In this document: in pieces, positions 13,801-26,100 of the stretch
Position numbering within the stretch: the first letter of the stretch is position 1
How the letters are laid out: each line of letters starts with the position of its first letter
Source: Aptenodytes patagonicus
Lineage: Eukaryota; Chordata; Aves; Sphenisciformes; Spheniscidae
Length of the DNA: 64,000 bases
Direction: 5' to 3'
Assembly (NCBI RefSeq): GCF_965638725.1
Contig: NC_134952.1
Location: 61,792,065-61,856,064 of the forward strand
Position numbers and translations under genes: made by a program
The notes under the pieces: generated by a model
What the model saw: the letters and a program-made list of their open reading frames with translations, nothing else
Told to the model about the DNA's origin: nothing
The model's database searches: none

Positions 13801-16800
13801 AGCCAAGTCCCATAGTGGAGTAACAGCCCAAGCAGAGTTTGATTGTCTAGCTCTTGTCCTCCATGTCCTTTTAAAATAGACTTTGAGCTCTGTCTTGTCT
13901 GGTTTTTACCCTCCTCTTGTAAGAATAGCTTTCCATTCCTTTCATTCTCTTGACAACTGTCTTTGTGTCTGCTCTAGGTGTAGTTCATCTGTGGCAGTAG
14001 AATTGTACATGATGCTCCAGAGGGAGTCTGTATTGCTGTGCATGGCATACTAATGTCTGAGTAGCTCATCTGCAATACCGACTAGATTTGTATTTTCCTT
14101 TTTGATGGCTGAATCACAATTTTGGCTCCAAGCCATTTCTGGATTGCCTACGGCATGGTCAAGTATTTCCCCTTTTTTAGTGAATGATCTTTCAGAATTT
14201 AAGACTTGTTGTTTAGTCTACAAGTGTTTGTTCTTGTACTTCACCCTATTGCATACTACTGTATTCGTTACTTGATTTACTTCTGAATTAAATCCTGATT
14301 TGTTTCCAAATACCTAGGACCCACTTCAGTCTTGGTGTACTCTCACGTTAGTCTATGACAGCTTTCAGAGCTGACTCTTTTCCTCCTCTGTCCTTACTTG
14401 TAGTAGCTATTTTGATGAGGCCGTAGTTAGGTGTTATCCCCCCTTTACGATCTTTAGGATGCTAGCTTACAAGCAGATGACTGAGGGCTCTGCCTCCAGA
14501 AGGGGGGGGCGGCTTCTGTGTCTCTCACACTGTGCATACTGTCTTTCCTCACTGTCAGTGGAGGACATGGGTTAATGACTGCAGCAGCAGCAGGCCCTTG
14601 ACTATCCACTCAGTCCAGCTCTGCTCCCCTGTCAACCTGCAGCAGAGAAGCGAGGGATGACTTGTGCCCATTTGGCTCAGAGCTGTTGTCCCTGCATCCC
14701 TTACAAATGTCAGAGTACTATTTCACCAAGGTCTCCAACCTTGCCTAGATGGTTTTGGAAGTGATCTTGCTGACTTGTCCCTGCATAGATGCAACACAGG
14801 AGCTGGCTTATCACTGCCAAAACTTCTCCCCTCGTAGTTGCTGTGTGCTGGCCTGGCCCCCTGAGCACATGCTGCCTTGCAGTGGCTGTGCATAGCAGAG
14901 ATGATTTGGGGGAGACGGAGGCTCCTTCCACTTAAGTTAAAGAGCCTCATCTCTCCACAAGTAAGGGAGGTACCTGGACTGTTTGTAGTATGCAGAAACA
15001 GCCTGAGAAACTTAGCTGTCACCAGCACTGTTTGATTCCGTCTCCCCGCCCACCCAAATGGTAAGCCTGGCTCCCTGCACCAGACTTCTCTTGGTTTTTT
15101 TAGCAACCCAGACCAGGGTCCAGCCCCCCCAGTCTCAGCAAGCAGGAAGGGTGGAACATCCCAAGAACCCTGCCTGTCTGCAGGGAGATCACCCATATGC
15201 TCAGCACAAAGATGTTGCTGTGTTGTTATTGCAGCCCTGCTATAGCTAAGCATTCCATATGTATGTGTCCTTCTGTTTTAGTGTAAATATGTGAAAGTAC
15301 TGGCACCGAGGTGGGGGTGGTCCTCATATATTTAGAAGAAAGAAAAAAAAAAAGTCCTTAAAATGCAGTGTTCCAGCTAGTAAAAATCTTGAAGCACTGT
15401 GACTCAATGTTTGCAGTGGAAGGTTGCTGGTTATAGAAAGATTGTCTCCCACCACTGTGTGCACTATCTATCTATAGTATTGAGTATTACAGGGTACCCT
15501 AAGCATGGTCTGTACCTTGCTCTGTTTCCTGTGGGGAATGAAGCTCCAGGCTTACTAGAGAAGTCATCTGTGGTTGCTGCTAGTCTTCACTGCTGGGACA
15601 CTTTGGGTGCAGGAGGGAATTTGGATCAGTCTCCAAGAATAAGCCCTCTCTGAGTACTGGAGCTGGGAGGTGCAGGCAGTTGTGTACAGCCAGCGGCAAC
15701 ACTGTATTCTTGTTGGTGATGGTCTAGTGGGCCTCTGCACAGCATGGACAGGAGCGATGAAATGCAACAGGTCATGGGTGGTGTCCCTCACGTGCTGGTA
15801 GCTACTTGCATGGTGTCTTTGCTCTGTATTCCCCGAGTCTGGTATCTCTGTAGTGCAACTGTGACATGCCCCTCAGTGTGGCAGGAAGATTTCTGGATCC
15901 ATGAGACTGCAGGGTCTGCTGGGCTAGTATTGAAAAGCTGTTCCTTTTTGCTGTTCAAAATACTTTTTTGTTGTTGTTGTTCATTGATATTTCTTTTATT
16001 TGTTGCTGTAGCCTCAAATTTTCCTGACTCCTTTCTGGAGGCTAAAAGTGGGCATGAGAATAAGACAATTTCTTAATGGTATCCCTTCCCCCCCCCCCCC
16101 CGCCTTAGCTGAGTTTAGATCTTTGTCATTCATGGCAGCCTCAGCCTTCATGGGCAAATGCTCCAAGGTCTAATTTGCAGTATTTTTGATTCTCATCTTA
16201 CTGTTCCTCACCACGACCTTCCCTTTCCTGATTTAGAAACCAAAGCTGTGCTCAAGATCACGTCCACTTCCATTTCCTTGAGTTTCTTTCTTCATACAGA
16301 CTAATGATAACATGGAAATATTTTGTCCTGTCATGGACATGTTGTTAATTTCATCCTTCACAATAGGAATAAGATAATTAAATTTCTCTTCATCTTAATA
16401 CTAGCTTTGTAGAACAATTGTGTTAAACAGAAAACACAAATATAAAATTGCTTTACTCTTTGGAGTTGTCTTTCATCCCCTAGAGATGAACGTAAATCCA
16501 AAACCAAATTATAAGGAGAGATATCTTTTTCTTAATCTCTCTGTTCCTTCTCCCCTTTTTTACTTTGCCTTTAACAAGACTTGTAGCTTATTCTCCAAGT
16601 ACATGCATCATTGCCTGTACCTGAATAGCCATCCCTGAAGTAATGGGAAGAAGTCTTCAGCTAGTGGGTATTAGCACAGCTCAGTATCGGGTAACCCAGT
16701 GAAGATGACTTGAGTCAGCTGTAGACCTATGCCTGCATATCAGTTTCTATTTTTGCACTAACTTCTACATGGGCAATTCATTACAACAGCAGATGATTGT

Positions 16801-19800
16801 TCTTGCTTCTCTGTGTTTCAAGAAGAACTGCTCAAGGAGAGGTTAAATACTATGGTGATAGCATGTACCGTAGGCATGTATATGTCTCAACATCATTTAA
16901 GGAAGAAAACGAGAGCTATTGTGGCAAACGTGATGGGGAGGAGTCACAAGGGTTGTTGAAGCAATTCCGATGACACATTAGTATAGCAAGATCTTCTTAA
17001 TTGCTTAGTGTTTAAGACAATTCTTCAGCATTCTGCAAGTCAGGGCAGTTCTGGATAATGTACGTTTCTCAATTAGGGAAGAGATTGACAAGGCAGCAGG
17101 AGGTTCCAACCAGAAAATTACTTCACAGTAGTTTAATAAGGAGGAGATTTTTTTAGGATTATCCTGAGTGAGTGACTGAGTAAATGCTGCTTGACTCAGA
17201 GCCCTAGGTGAACCTATACAGCTTGTTCTTAAGGGCACAGGAAGCAAAACAAGATGAAAAGAAGTGAAGGGTCACAGGCATAAAAAAATTACTTCTGTAT
17301 CCACTGGCTTTGGATCTCTCCCCCATCTGCTTTGCAGTATGTGTGAGTTCAATTAAGTTTGTAGTACAGCAATAAAAAAGGACAGCTGAAGACTTAAGTT
17401 TGCTGGTGCAGGAAGCTCTGCTTTAAGTAATTTCCAGCTTGTGTACAAGCTATTTAGACTGGTGGCTGCTGAACAGGATCCTGGATATTCTGTAGCTTGT
17501 GCTGATACAGTTCTAGCAGAGCAACCTAATCCTGTTAGTGTTTTGGTACTGACAAATCAAAGCAGTATGCTTAAAGGAGGTAGTTAGCAAATGCCTTTCC
17601 AAAGGCTGAAACAGCACTTACCTTTGTTTCTTATGGCTTTCTTACTGTGTCCTTTATGCAAGGAATGAGACTGAAGTCATAAGATGTTGGGATTGTTTGG
17701 GTGATGCTAAAGGTACCAGAGCATTTGTGGACCAGACGAGCTCTTTGTGGGGAAACTCCACTCTCTGTAGGAAACATCGGTGCTTAAGATGAAGCTGTGA
17801 ACCTACTCTGTGAGTTAGCCACATATCTACCCCTTAATGGATTTTTTTTTTCCTTTCTCTTTAACAACAGAACCAGGTTTAATTAAGCGATATACATGCC
17901 TTGCTGCCATAGGGTGTCTCTGTTCAGACACCATAAAAAAAAAAAAATAGTCTAGTTTTGTGTCAAGTTTCTTCCAGCTTCAGTTCCTGCAGTTGTTATG
18001 CTGAGTGTTACTTTGATTCTCATGTTCAGGGGGACCTGACATCAGCAAGATGATCCGGTTTGAACATACCGGGTAGACCAAGTGTCAGGCTAGAGCAGGC
18101 TCTGAAGTTGGACCGAAGGCTTCAAGTTCCAAGCATATTTTGACTTGAATTAAACAGACTATTAATAAAATAAACTTGGCAGCAAATCCTCTGGCAACTG
18201 TAATCAAACACAGCCCGATGACAGTCTCAGCTGCAGCGGTGCTACCAAGGAAAAAAAGCAAAAAGTGGATGAAGGTCCTTGTATATTGAAAGCTTCTCTT
18301 GTTTCCTGAAGTTTCACAATTAAAGATACTCCCTCAATAAAATCAGAAAGGAAAGTGAAGGTTTAGTAGCTATTGTTTGTGTGGGCCTGATAAAAGATGT
18401 TGATGGCTTCCAGAAAAGTGACTTGATTTTGTTTTTTTCAGGAGCTTTATTTTAACTACTAGATGAGGATTTGGAGCTAGGTCTTCAGAGAAGCACAGGC
18501 AGGTCTGTACTGGGAAAGTTCAGCACCTGCCATGCAAAGGCATTGTGCTCACATGGCCTAACTGTTAGTCCGGGCAGAGGAACCTGAGTGCTGGTCAGTG
18601 TGCGAGGCTGCAGGCACACTGTGTTCTTGGCTGCCATTCTGTGATTAGTGAAGTTTGCCTAACTAGAGTTTATCTTGGGAAATTCCACATCTTTAAAAGT
18701 TTCCTACTCCTAAATATCTGGTTTAAAGAATCATGGCCTGGAACCCTGGGTTTGAGTCCTTTGTTAGGAAATTTTGGGTTTATTTGAATATGCAGATTTT
18801 GTCTTTGGAAACCCACTTGTACAGAGATGAGCCAAGATAAGCTTTGTGTGCCAGTTTGTGGCACAGTCTAATAATTGGTGTTTTTAAAGGCAAATGAATG
18901 TGACTGAAATCCAGTGGCAGATACACTTGAGCCACATGCATCTTGTGGGGAAGGACACTCAAACTTGGGGACAAGCCAAGTTGTAAGGTGTGTGGGGTGT
19001 ATACTGTGCTTTTTCCTCATACAAAAGTTTGAATATGCCTTTCCTGAACACTTTGAAATAACTATTTTAAAATATATTCATGCTGAATATTTAGAATATT
19101 TAAAATATTGCTAATATATTGGAAGATACTTGTGTGTAACCATGAGGAAAAGCATAAGCTATGAAATTTGGACTTGTGTTTGTAATGGGTGACAACAGAG
19201 CTGCGTTGCAAACTTTTTGGTGATTTTAATTATACAGGCCTAGGCTTTTCCATTCCAATTTGCACAGCCCATAGGCAGCCTTTCTTTCCCAAATGTGTCT
19301 GCAGATCACAGCTGTGAGAGTTGCGGTGTCCTGCACTGGGGACTGGACTCTCTTAAACTTGTGGCTACAAAGGTGTAGTCTGAGTTTCCTTCAGCTTTTC
19401 TATTCAGGAAGGCTGCCTGGTAGCTGCCTGCCTCAAGAGCTGTATTTGGGGTGGCAGCACTGGATCAGTATTGACTTTTTCTTGAAGGAAGAGCTATTGT
19501 CCCAACAAAAGAGCTAAGCAATTTGTCTGGCAAGAACCTCTGTAAATGCAAATATCCTCTCAGGAGTTTTCTATCCTAATATTAATTTAGGATTGTTATA
19601 AATAAAGTGGTTTTGTTTCCTTGGCGGGTGCCTTGGTAACTAGACACCTTTGGAGGAGAGAAGATGAAGAACATGGTTGGCTCATCAATCACTGATTAAC
19701 TGATGTCATCCCAGTGTCCACATATGAAAGAAAAAGTAATTTTCTGCCTTGACTTCAGGTAAGTGCCTGTTGTATACCCTACCTCACTTGCCAAGCTTTG

Positions 19801-20127
19801 GGGGAATCTAGGAAAATGATAGTGCACGTCCTGAAATTAATTTCCAAAAAGACAGTGGCAAATTTTGGTCATGTGCAAGACATGAAGTGCTGTTGCTTTT
19901 GTGACACCCCTTTAGGCTCTCTCAGATCAGAGGAACATTGTTCAGCTTACCTGGGGGTGCCACAGCCCCTTTCTGGAGTCTGATGTATCATCAGACACAG
20001 ATACCATACGTATAGATAGGGTGATCTGTAGCCAGGAACGCATGCTGCTGCAAAGCACAAGCTTCCTCCGTAAACTGAACTGAATGCACTGTTGAGTGGT
20101 GAGAAACATGGTGCCTATAGTTTCTTG
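4831..20127. other. Non-coding stretch, nothing recognised
   Basis: About 15 kb with no supported exon on either strand. The longest open frame (176 codons, minus strand, 14723-15253) looks like chance: no domain pattern and no splice logic. A C14 tract lies at 16088. Could be intergenic or part of the first intron of TMPRSS11E. Confidence 0.55.
16088..16101. repeat. Homopolymer C tract
   Basis: Fourteen consecutive C residues after CCCTT. Length is probably polymorphic or error-prone in sequencing. Confidence 0.85.
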
Positions 20128-20177
20128 GCGTTGGACTAGGTGATCATTGTAGGACCCTCCCGACTGGACTATTCTCA
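20128..20177 (+). mobile_element. CR1 LINE tail fragment
   Basis: GTTGGACTAGGTGATCATTG followed by TAGGACCCTCCCGACTGGAC and TATTCTCA matches the last 50 bases or so of CR1 elements. The sequence before it (from about 20040) may be more diverged CR1 but I cannot define it. Confidence 0.65.
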
Positions 20178-23100
20178 TGAGAGGGCTGTCATGGTTCCTT
20201 AACTGTCTAAGAGCAAAGACACCAATGCATCCTTCCTGTGGCTACTGATCTTGCTAGGCAGGTCAGACCAGATTTTGCTCAGGAGACAGATGGGGAAAAC
20301 ATTGATCCCAAGCTGGCAGTTGTTCTATCACAGGATTAATAATACTTCATTATTATTATGAAGGAATGCCTAGCAGCTAAATGAACTAGAGCCTTGTGGA
20401 GTAGTCAATGGAGGACACCTAGGGAAGATTAGAACACAGCAGTCAGATTATGGTGCTTCCTCAGAGTGTTTTTTAAACTTCCAGTGATTTGAGTCAGGAA
20501 ATTCTTGGATCACAAAGGTGAAATCATCATAGTTAAGAGCTCTATGTGGAATTTTCTTCCAGAAAAGTGATTATTCCCTTTAAATGTGCAAAATATTTGA
20601 CATTTTACGTACCTTGCAGCAAGGAGTCACATACCTTATGTGTATGTTATATGACAGTATCTTCTTGTGCTCTTTAAACCTGCTGCTCTTGTTTGAAGTC
20701 CCCTAGTTATTGTATGAGAAGAAACAGTGAATAGTGTTTTCCTGTTCACTTTCACTACTCCACACATTACTCTCTAGACCCCTATCCTTTCCACCATACC
20801 TCTTTCAGGTTGCAGAATCCTGGTCTATCCAGGCATCCTGTGCATAAAGCTGCTTTGTTCCTTTGATCAGCTGTGGTGCTTCTTTTGGGACCTTTTATGG
20901 TTCCTCTGTATCGGCTTTGAGATGGGCAAATGGACCAGAATTTAAGGCAGTATTGAGGATACAGGTGTAACGTGGATAAATGTTGTGATATAAGTTTGTT
21001 CCCTCTTTGCTTTTCTGTTCTCTTTACAAGTAATTTCTAGCGTTCCTCTTGTTTTTTGACTGCTCCTGAGTTGATATTCTCATAGGAGACTGCCGTTTCC
21101 TGTGTTTCCTCTCTTAAGTGGTTTTTCATCTCGAGCCTCCATATCCCATGGCAGCTCAGATCTTTTAAGAGACTTTTGTGAGAGATCTTATTTAACTGCT
21201 TTTAGAAATCCGAGCAGACATTATCAATCAATATGCTTCATGCATCAGCTGTTGTCCTGCTCAGGAATTGAGGTAGGTTTGCAAGGCAGCACTTAGCTTT
21301 ACAAAAGCTGTGATTCTACCCCATACAGCCTATTTATAGAAATACCTGCTACTTTTATTACTTAGTTGCTTGAGCTAATGTGGCCATTTTGTATATCATA
21401 TTACACTGTCAAAGGTTCCCCATACTTGCTTTAGAATGCTTTTTTTGAAAGATTTCCCTCGATCTTCTGGCAATAAAGTAGTGTTGGATGAGAGGCTGCA
21501 TACCATTGTTGATAATGCAGTTTTTCCATCCTTCACCCTGGTTAAGTGCTACCTGATCTTGGTCACTTTGGCTTTTCCCCCAGTTTCTTATACTGATACT
21601 TTGCTCCTGAGAAGTATCAGCTAGATGGTTCTGGTATGTGTCTACCTAACTTTGGGGTTGTTTTTTTTTTTTTTTTTTGCAGTTTGTGCCTGAGTTTATA
21701 ACCCTTCCTTTCAGCTTTTCTGAAGTATGCTTTCTTGCTCCCAATGGTTTTGGTTTTTTAATACCACTATGTTTAGCTTTATGCTTCCTCAAGGCTTTTT
21801 TTTTCTTTGACAGGCAGGATGCATTTGCTCTGAGACTAACATGATGTCTTGAAATAGTCTCTCTGTCTCCAGAAAACATGCAGTTCTTTAAGGTTCCCCT
21901 TTTAGGTTCATTGATTTTTCTACTTTTGTGTGGTTCCTGCCTTTGAAATTGAGCATGGCAGTAGTTGATCTTCTGGCTTTGGGTGTCTGTAGAAATGCTA
22001 AACCTGATGCTGATATAGTTCAGGTGCATGGCAGAAATATGATAAACCAATTGTGTGTACTGGTCAAGACTGAATCAAGAGTTGCTTCCCATTTTGTGGG
22101 TTTCCTAGCTGCCTGTTCCTGAAACAGTTATTCACAGCATCTAGAAATCTAGTATTATCTGAGTGGTCAATGTAATGATTTCACATTTTACTTCAGACTA
22201 ATTAAAATAAGTGGAAATAATAGTTCCCTGGGATTTCCACATTCCATTGCCTTCCCGCCACCATGTTTCCTTTATACCTGCTGTGTCCATGTCCTTGTTT
22301 AAGGTAAGCATTCTGGGTCTGTGCCATCATTATCTTCTTAGGGAATTCTGTGAAACGTGGAAAGCATTGTTTTGCCTTTCTGTCACTACACTATTCATTT
22401 CAAACTTTATTTTTACTACTTTTGTTTACTGTTTGACTTTTGTCAATTTCTATCTTATTCTTTACTTGAGGTTGCAGTGTCTACCGTAGGATTCAGAACA
22501 GTTCATCCTCGGTGCACCAGTCTGCTTTCTCCTACTTGTCAGTTTGAAATTTCTGTGTGATTTTCCTGATGTGAAGTGCAGATCCCGTTTCCCTCTCAGT
22601 TCAGGTGGAAATCTGGTCATCCTTTGCTAGGCTTAATCTACTCTAGAAGCTTCCCCAGTCCCTGATGAACCTGAGTCTCTTCCTTACTCCGTTGCTTCAG
22701 TTGTGCATTGAGACTTTGCCTCCACACCAGCTGTGTTCTGATGGGGGTCCTGGTCTTTGGCATCCTACATTCTGCCTCCAGAATCTCTTTTTTCTTTTAT
22801 GTGGTACCCAGGTGGACCACAACCCCTGCCTCATTCCCAGTGTTTCCCAACTTGTCCAGACTTTTTCTGAAGTTTGTCAGTGTTGGCACCAGCAGGCACA
22901 TCAGTACACTGTCTCTGGAATCAGGAGCCAAACCTGTTAGGTAACTGGTAACTGAACCACTGATGGCTATTGCCTGTTCCTTTTTCTCAGCTGGGTTTTC
23001 TGTCCCAGGAAAGTATTGTCAGTACATGAAGATACACAGGCATCTTGTGCAGAGAGGGGACCATTGGCCAGGATTATTACATCCTTAATCAGTTTGGTGC

Positions 23101-26100
23101 CTTCCTGCCATGAAACTAGGGCTGGAAGAGCTTTTCAGTGCCCTAAAAAGCTGCCTTAGTTTAACCTCTTTCCTTAAGCAGCAATAGGTTTTTTGCCTGC
23201 AGGTGAGACTGTTCAGAGGTTGCCATGAAGCCTCTGTGTTGTGCATTCTTCCACCTATGCCGTGATCAAGTCACAAGAATGGGCTCTATCTCTGAGGATC
23301 ATGGTCTGCCTGGAATGAATAAGTCTTCGCACCACCTACACATAGGTCAGGTAATCATATGACACTTGATACATTACCCTTGGAAATTGTCACCCTCTAG
23401 CTAGGCTTCTGACTGCATTTCTCTTGCACATCTGGACTGACTCAATAGAAGTGTTCCTATATGGGATCGCAATGCAGCTTCCAGTTAAAGTATCGAGAAA
23501 CAATTACGTTATGTGCATCATTAGCAACTGTATTCATTGTGTTTCATAACAAATTATGCTGAGACATTGACTGAATCCAAATTATGAGAATCTGAGGCTT
23601 ATCTTTAGCCTATGTTTCATTCAAAAGAAGCTGGCCTTCCCAGAAAGGCAGTCTTCCTGTTACTTGGCTATGGACTTGATGTAAGGTGGAAGGAGGAGCT
23701 CCAGCCATGTAAGATGTATTCGCATCAGAGTGTTAATAAGCTGGTGATCCTGAGCTGTAGAAGGGTCAAATGAAGGTCATTAAGGTAGAGGAAAAGAGTC
23801 CCTAGATGTTAGAAAATTTATTGTAGCAAAGCAAATATGTGCCACACGTGTATCTTGCTGTGATGTTCTGACATCTTCATTTGCCTTCTAAAACAAATCT
23901 GTGTGTAAGGCTATGTGGGCATATATATCTTGTAGTAAGTTTGGTGGAACTGAGAAGACTTAAAATTGAAAAAAGGGTTCCCAAGAAAAGAGAAAAATGC
24001 TACTTTAGGTTAGTTTGTGCTTGTGATAATTGACTTGCAAGTTAACCTGCTGTAACTAGCACAAGTAGAAATGCTTATCTAGACAACCTGCAAATATTTG
24101 TATCACAAATGTTTACGACCTAGAATTTTTCCAGGACAGAAATGTGTGTGTGGTTAGGTGGCTGCAATTAAAATTAATGTCTAAGGAGTTAAAGAAGAAT
24201 GACAAACTTGGATTTCTCCTTGAAATGGTTATGGGGGCAAGTTCTTGTCTGGCCAAATGACCAATTTCAAGGAAGTTCAAGGGCGTTAAGAGGCACATGC
24301 CACTGAATCTACATCAATTTATGTCAGCTCTGTATCTGGCCTGTGACTGAACATTGTCTCTTTAGAACACGCAATTTTTTTGTGTTGGTCCTGCCCATAA
24401 TTTCTGACTTGTTTTTAATTATACCAAAGAAGGAAATAAACTCTGTGTCCTTGCAAAATTTTCATGGTTTTTCTGATTCGGGGTGTTGCAGGGTGTAGTT
24501 AATGCTCTGAAAAGGCTTCGGGATTCCTGGATGAAAGGTGTGATGAAAGAAGTGTATTGTTGTTTTAGGGGAGGAATCATGCTACTGGGTAAGCCTCTGT
24601 CACTGAGACTTGCTGGACTTGTTTGTTCTGACTTGCCTATGACTCTTTTCTTTCCTAATTCAGGAGATAAAGCCTCAAGTCTATGCTGAGATGCTGCACA
24701 GTGCGTTGTGGCATTTGGGACAGTGTGTCTCCCAGACAGAAGAGCTTCTTGCTGACCTCTCAGTGCTACCCAGAGGTGAGTACCGCAGCCTTCTGACTTG
24801 CTCCTTGGGAGTTTGGGCAGCATGGCTATATCATGCGTAGATTTATAGGTCAGTTTGAGCTTTGACCAAGGGTGTGGGGAGAATGGCACTAGCTCTGAGC
24901 TTACTTCTGATTTGAGCTGCCTTCCATGCATCAGTAATCCTTCTGATATTTCACCCTTTCTCCTCACCCAAAATGCATTTGTTTTCCGAGAATTCCCCAG
25001 CTCCTCTACAGCATGGTATGGTTACAAATCAAGGTGGCCTATGGCCACTGAAGGTTGCACTGGGGGAGCAGGTGAGAGTCATCTCACTGCGCCCCGACTC
25101 TGATCTGCCGTTTGTGTTAGTGCAGTTAGAATGTGTTGCAGTCACAACCGCTGAGATAATAGCGTGGTACAAGAGGGTGAGTGGAGTAAAGTAGGTAAAA
25201 ATAGCTTCTTGTGCTCTTGTTTGTTTTCATGGGCTTTGTATGCAGCCAGTGAAGTGTTAATCTGTGCAGAATCATCTTGGAAACGCACCAAATCTGGCAC
25301 CAGACCATTTCACCCACCCTGCCTTGGAATGAAAATCAAACTGAAAACCCACAAAGACTATAACTGCTTGTTTGGTGTCTCGATTCTGGAGTAGATTTCA
25401 ACCAGTCGAAGTGGGACCAAGGGAGGCAGGCAGAGCTATTTTCAAAGGCTGAAAAGCAGAGATCTGCTGCTATATTCTGGGACTGCTGAACTAACAGAAT
25501 AAGATATTTGTCTATGACCAACACAGCTGGAAGTGGAAATCTGAGAGGTAAAGATGATGTAGAAGTTGCAGAACCTTATCCTAACCTGACTGCAATCAGT
25601 GGCCATGTACTTAATATTTCCTTTACACTGGGATGATGTCTCACATGTTCATGGAGATTGTAAAGTCCTTGTGTAGTGAGTAGCCCTCCTAGTTCTACTA
25701 AAGCTTATTTCAGAACATGGGAGTCTTTCTCAAGATGTTGGCTGTGGCAGTCAACTGTAGAAAGATGCATTATTGATCAAGGATATTTCAGTTGTCGGCA
25801 TTACAGTTATGTCCCACAGACTGTTGTAGTACTACAGGAGGCTACCTCTATCCCAACAATTAAAGACCTCATAACCTCCAAAAAGCTCTATGCAAAATGG
25901 ATGAGAGAGTAAGGAACAACAAACCTTTTGTGCTGATTGCACAGGTGATCAAACAATCAGGGAAGCCCGTATGAGCAGCATTTTGGCATCATGGATATAG
26001 TTACTGGTAAGCTCCGAGTTAACACATCCCAAAGACTGAATGCTGCCCTTGAATCTTGATGCAAATGACAAGAACAGTATTTGGAACTGTTGTCTTTGCC

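Noticed and set aside
14723..15253. 176-codon minus-strand open frame
   Set aside because: No recognisable family or domain, and no neighbouring exon support.
24419..24967. 182-codon minus-strand open frame, the longest in the window
   Set aside because: No domain pattern, no splice logic and low-complexity Ser/Pro/Lys composition. About the size expected for the longest chance frame in 64 kb.
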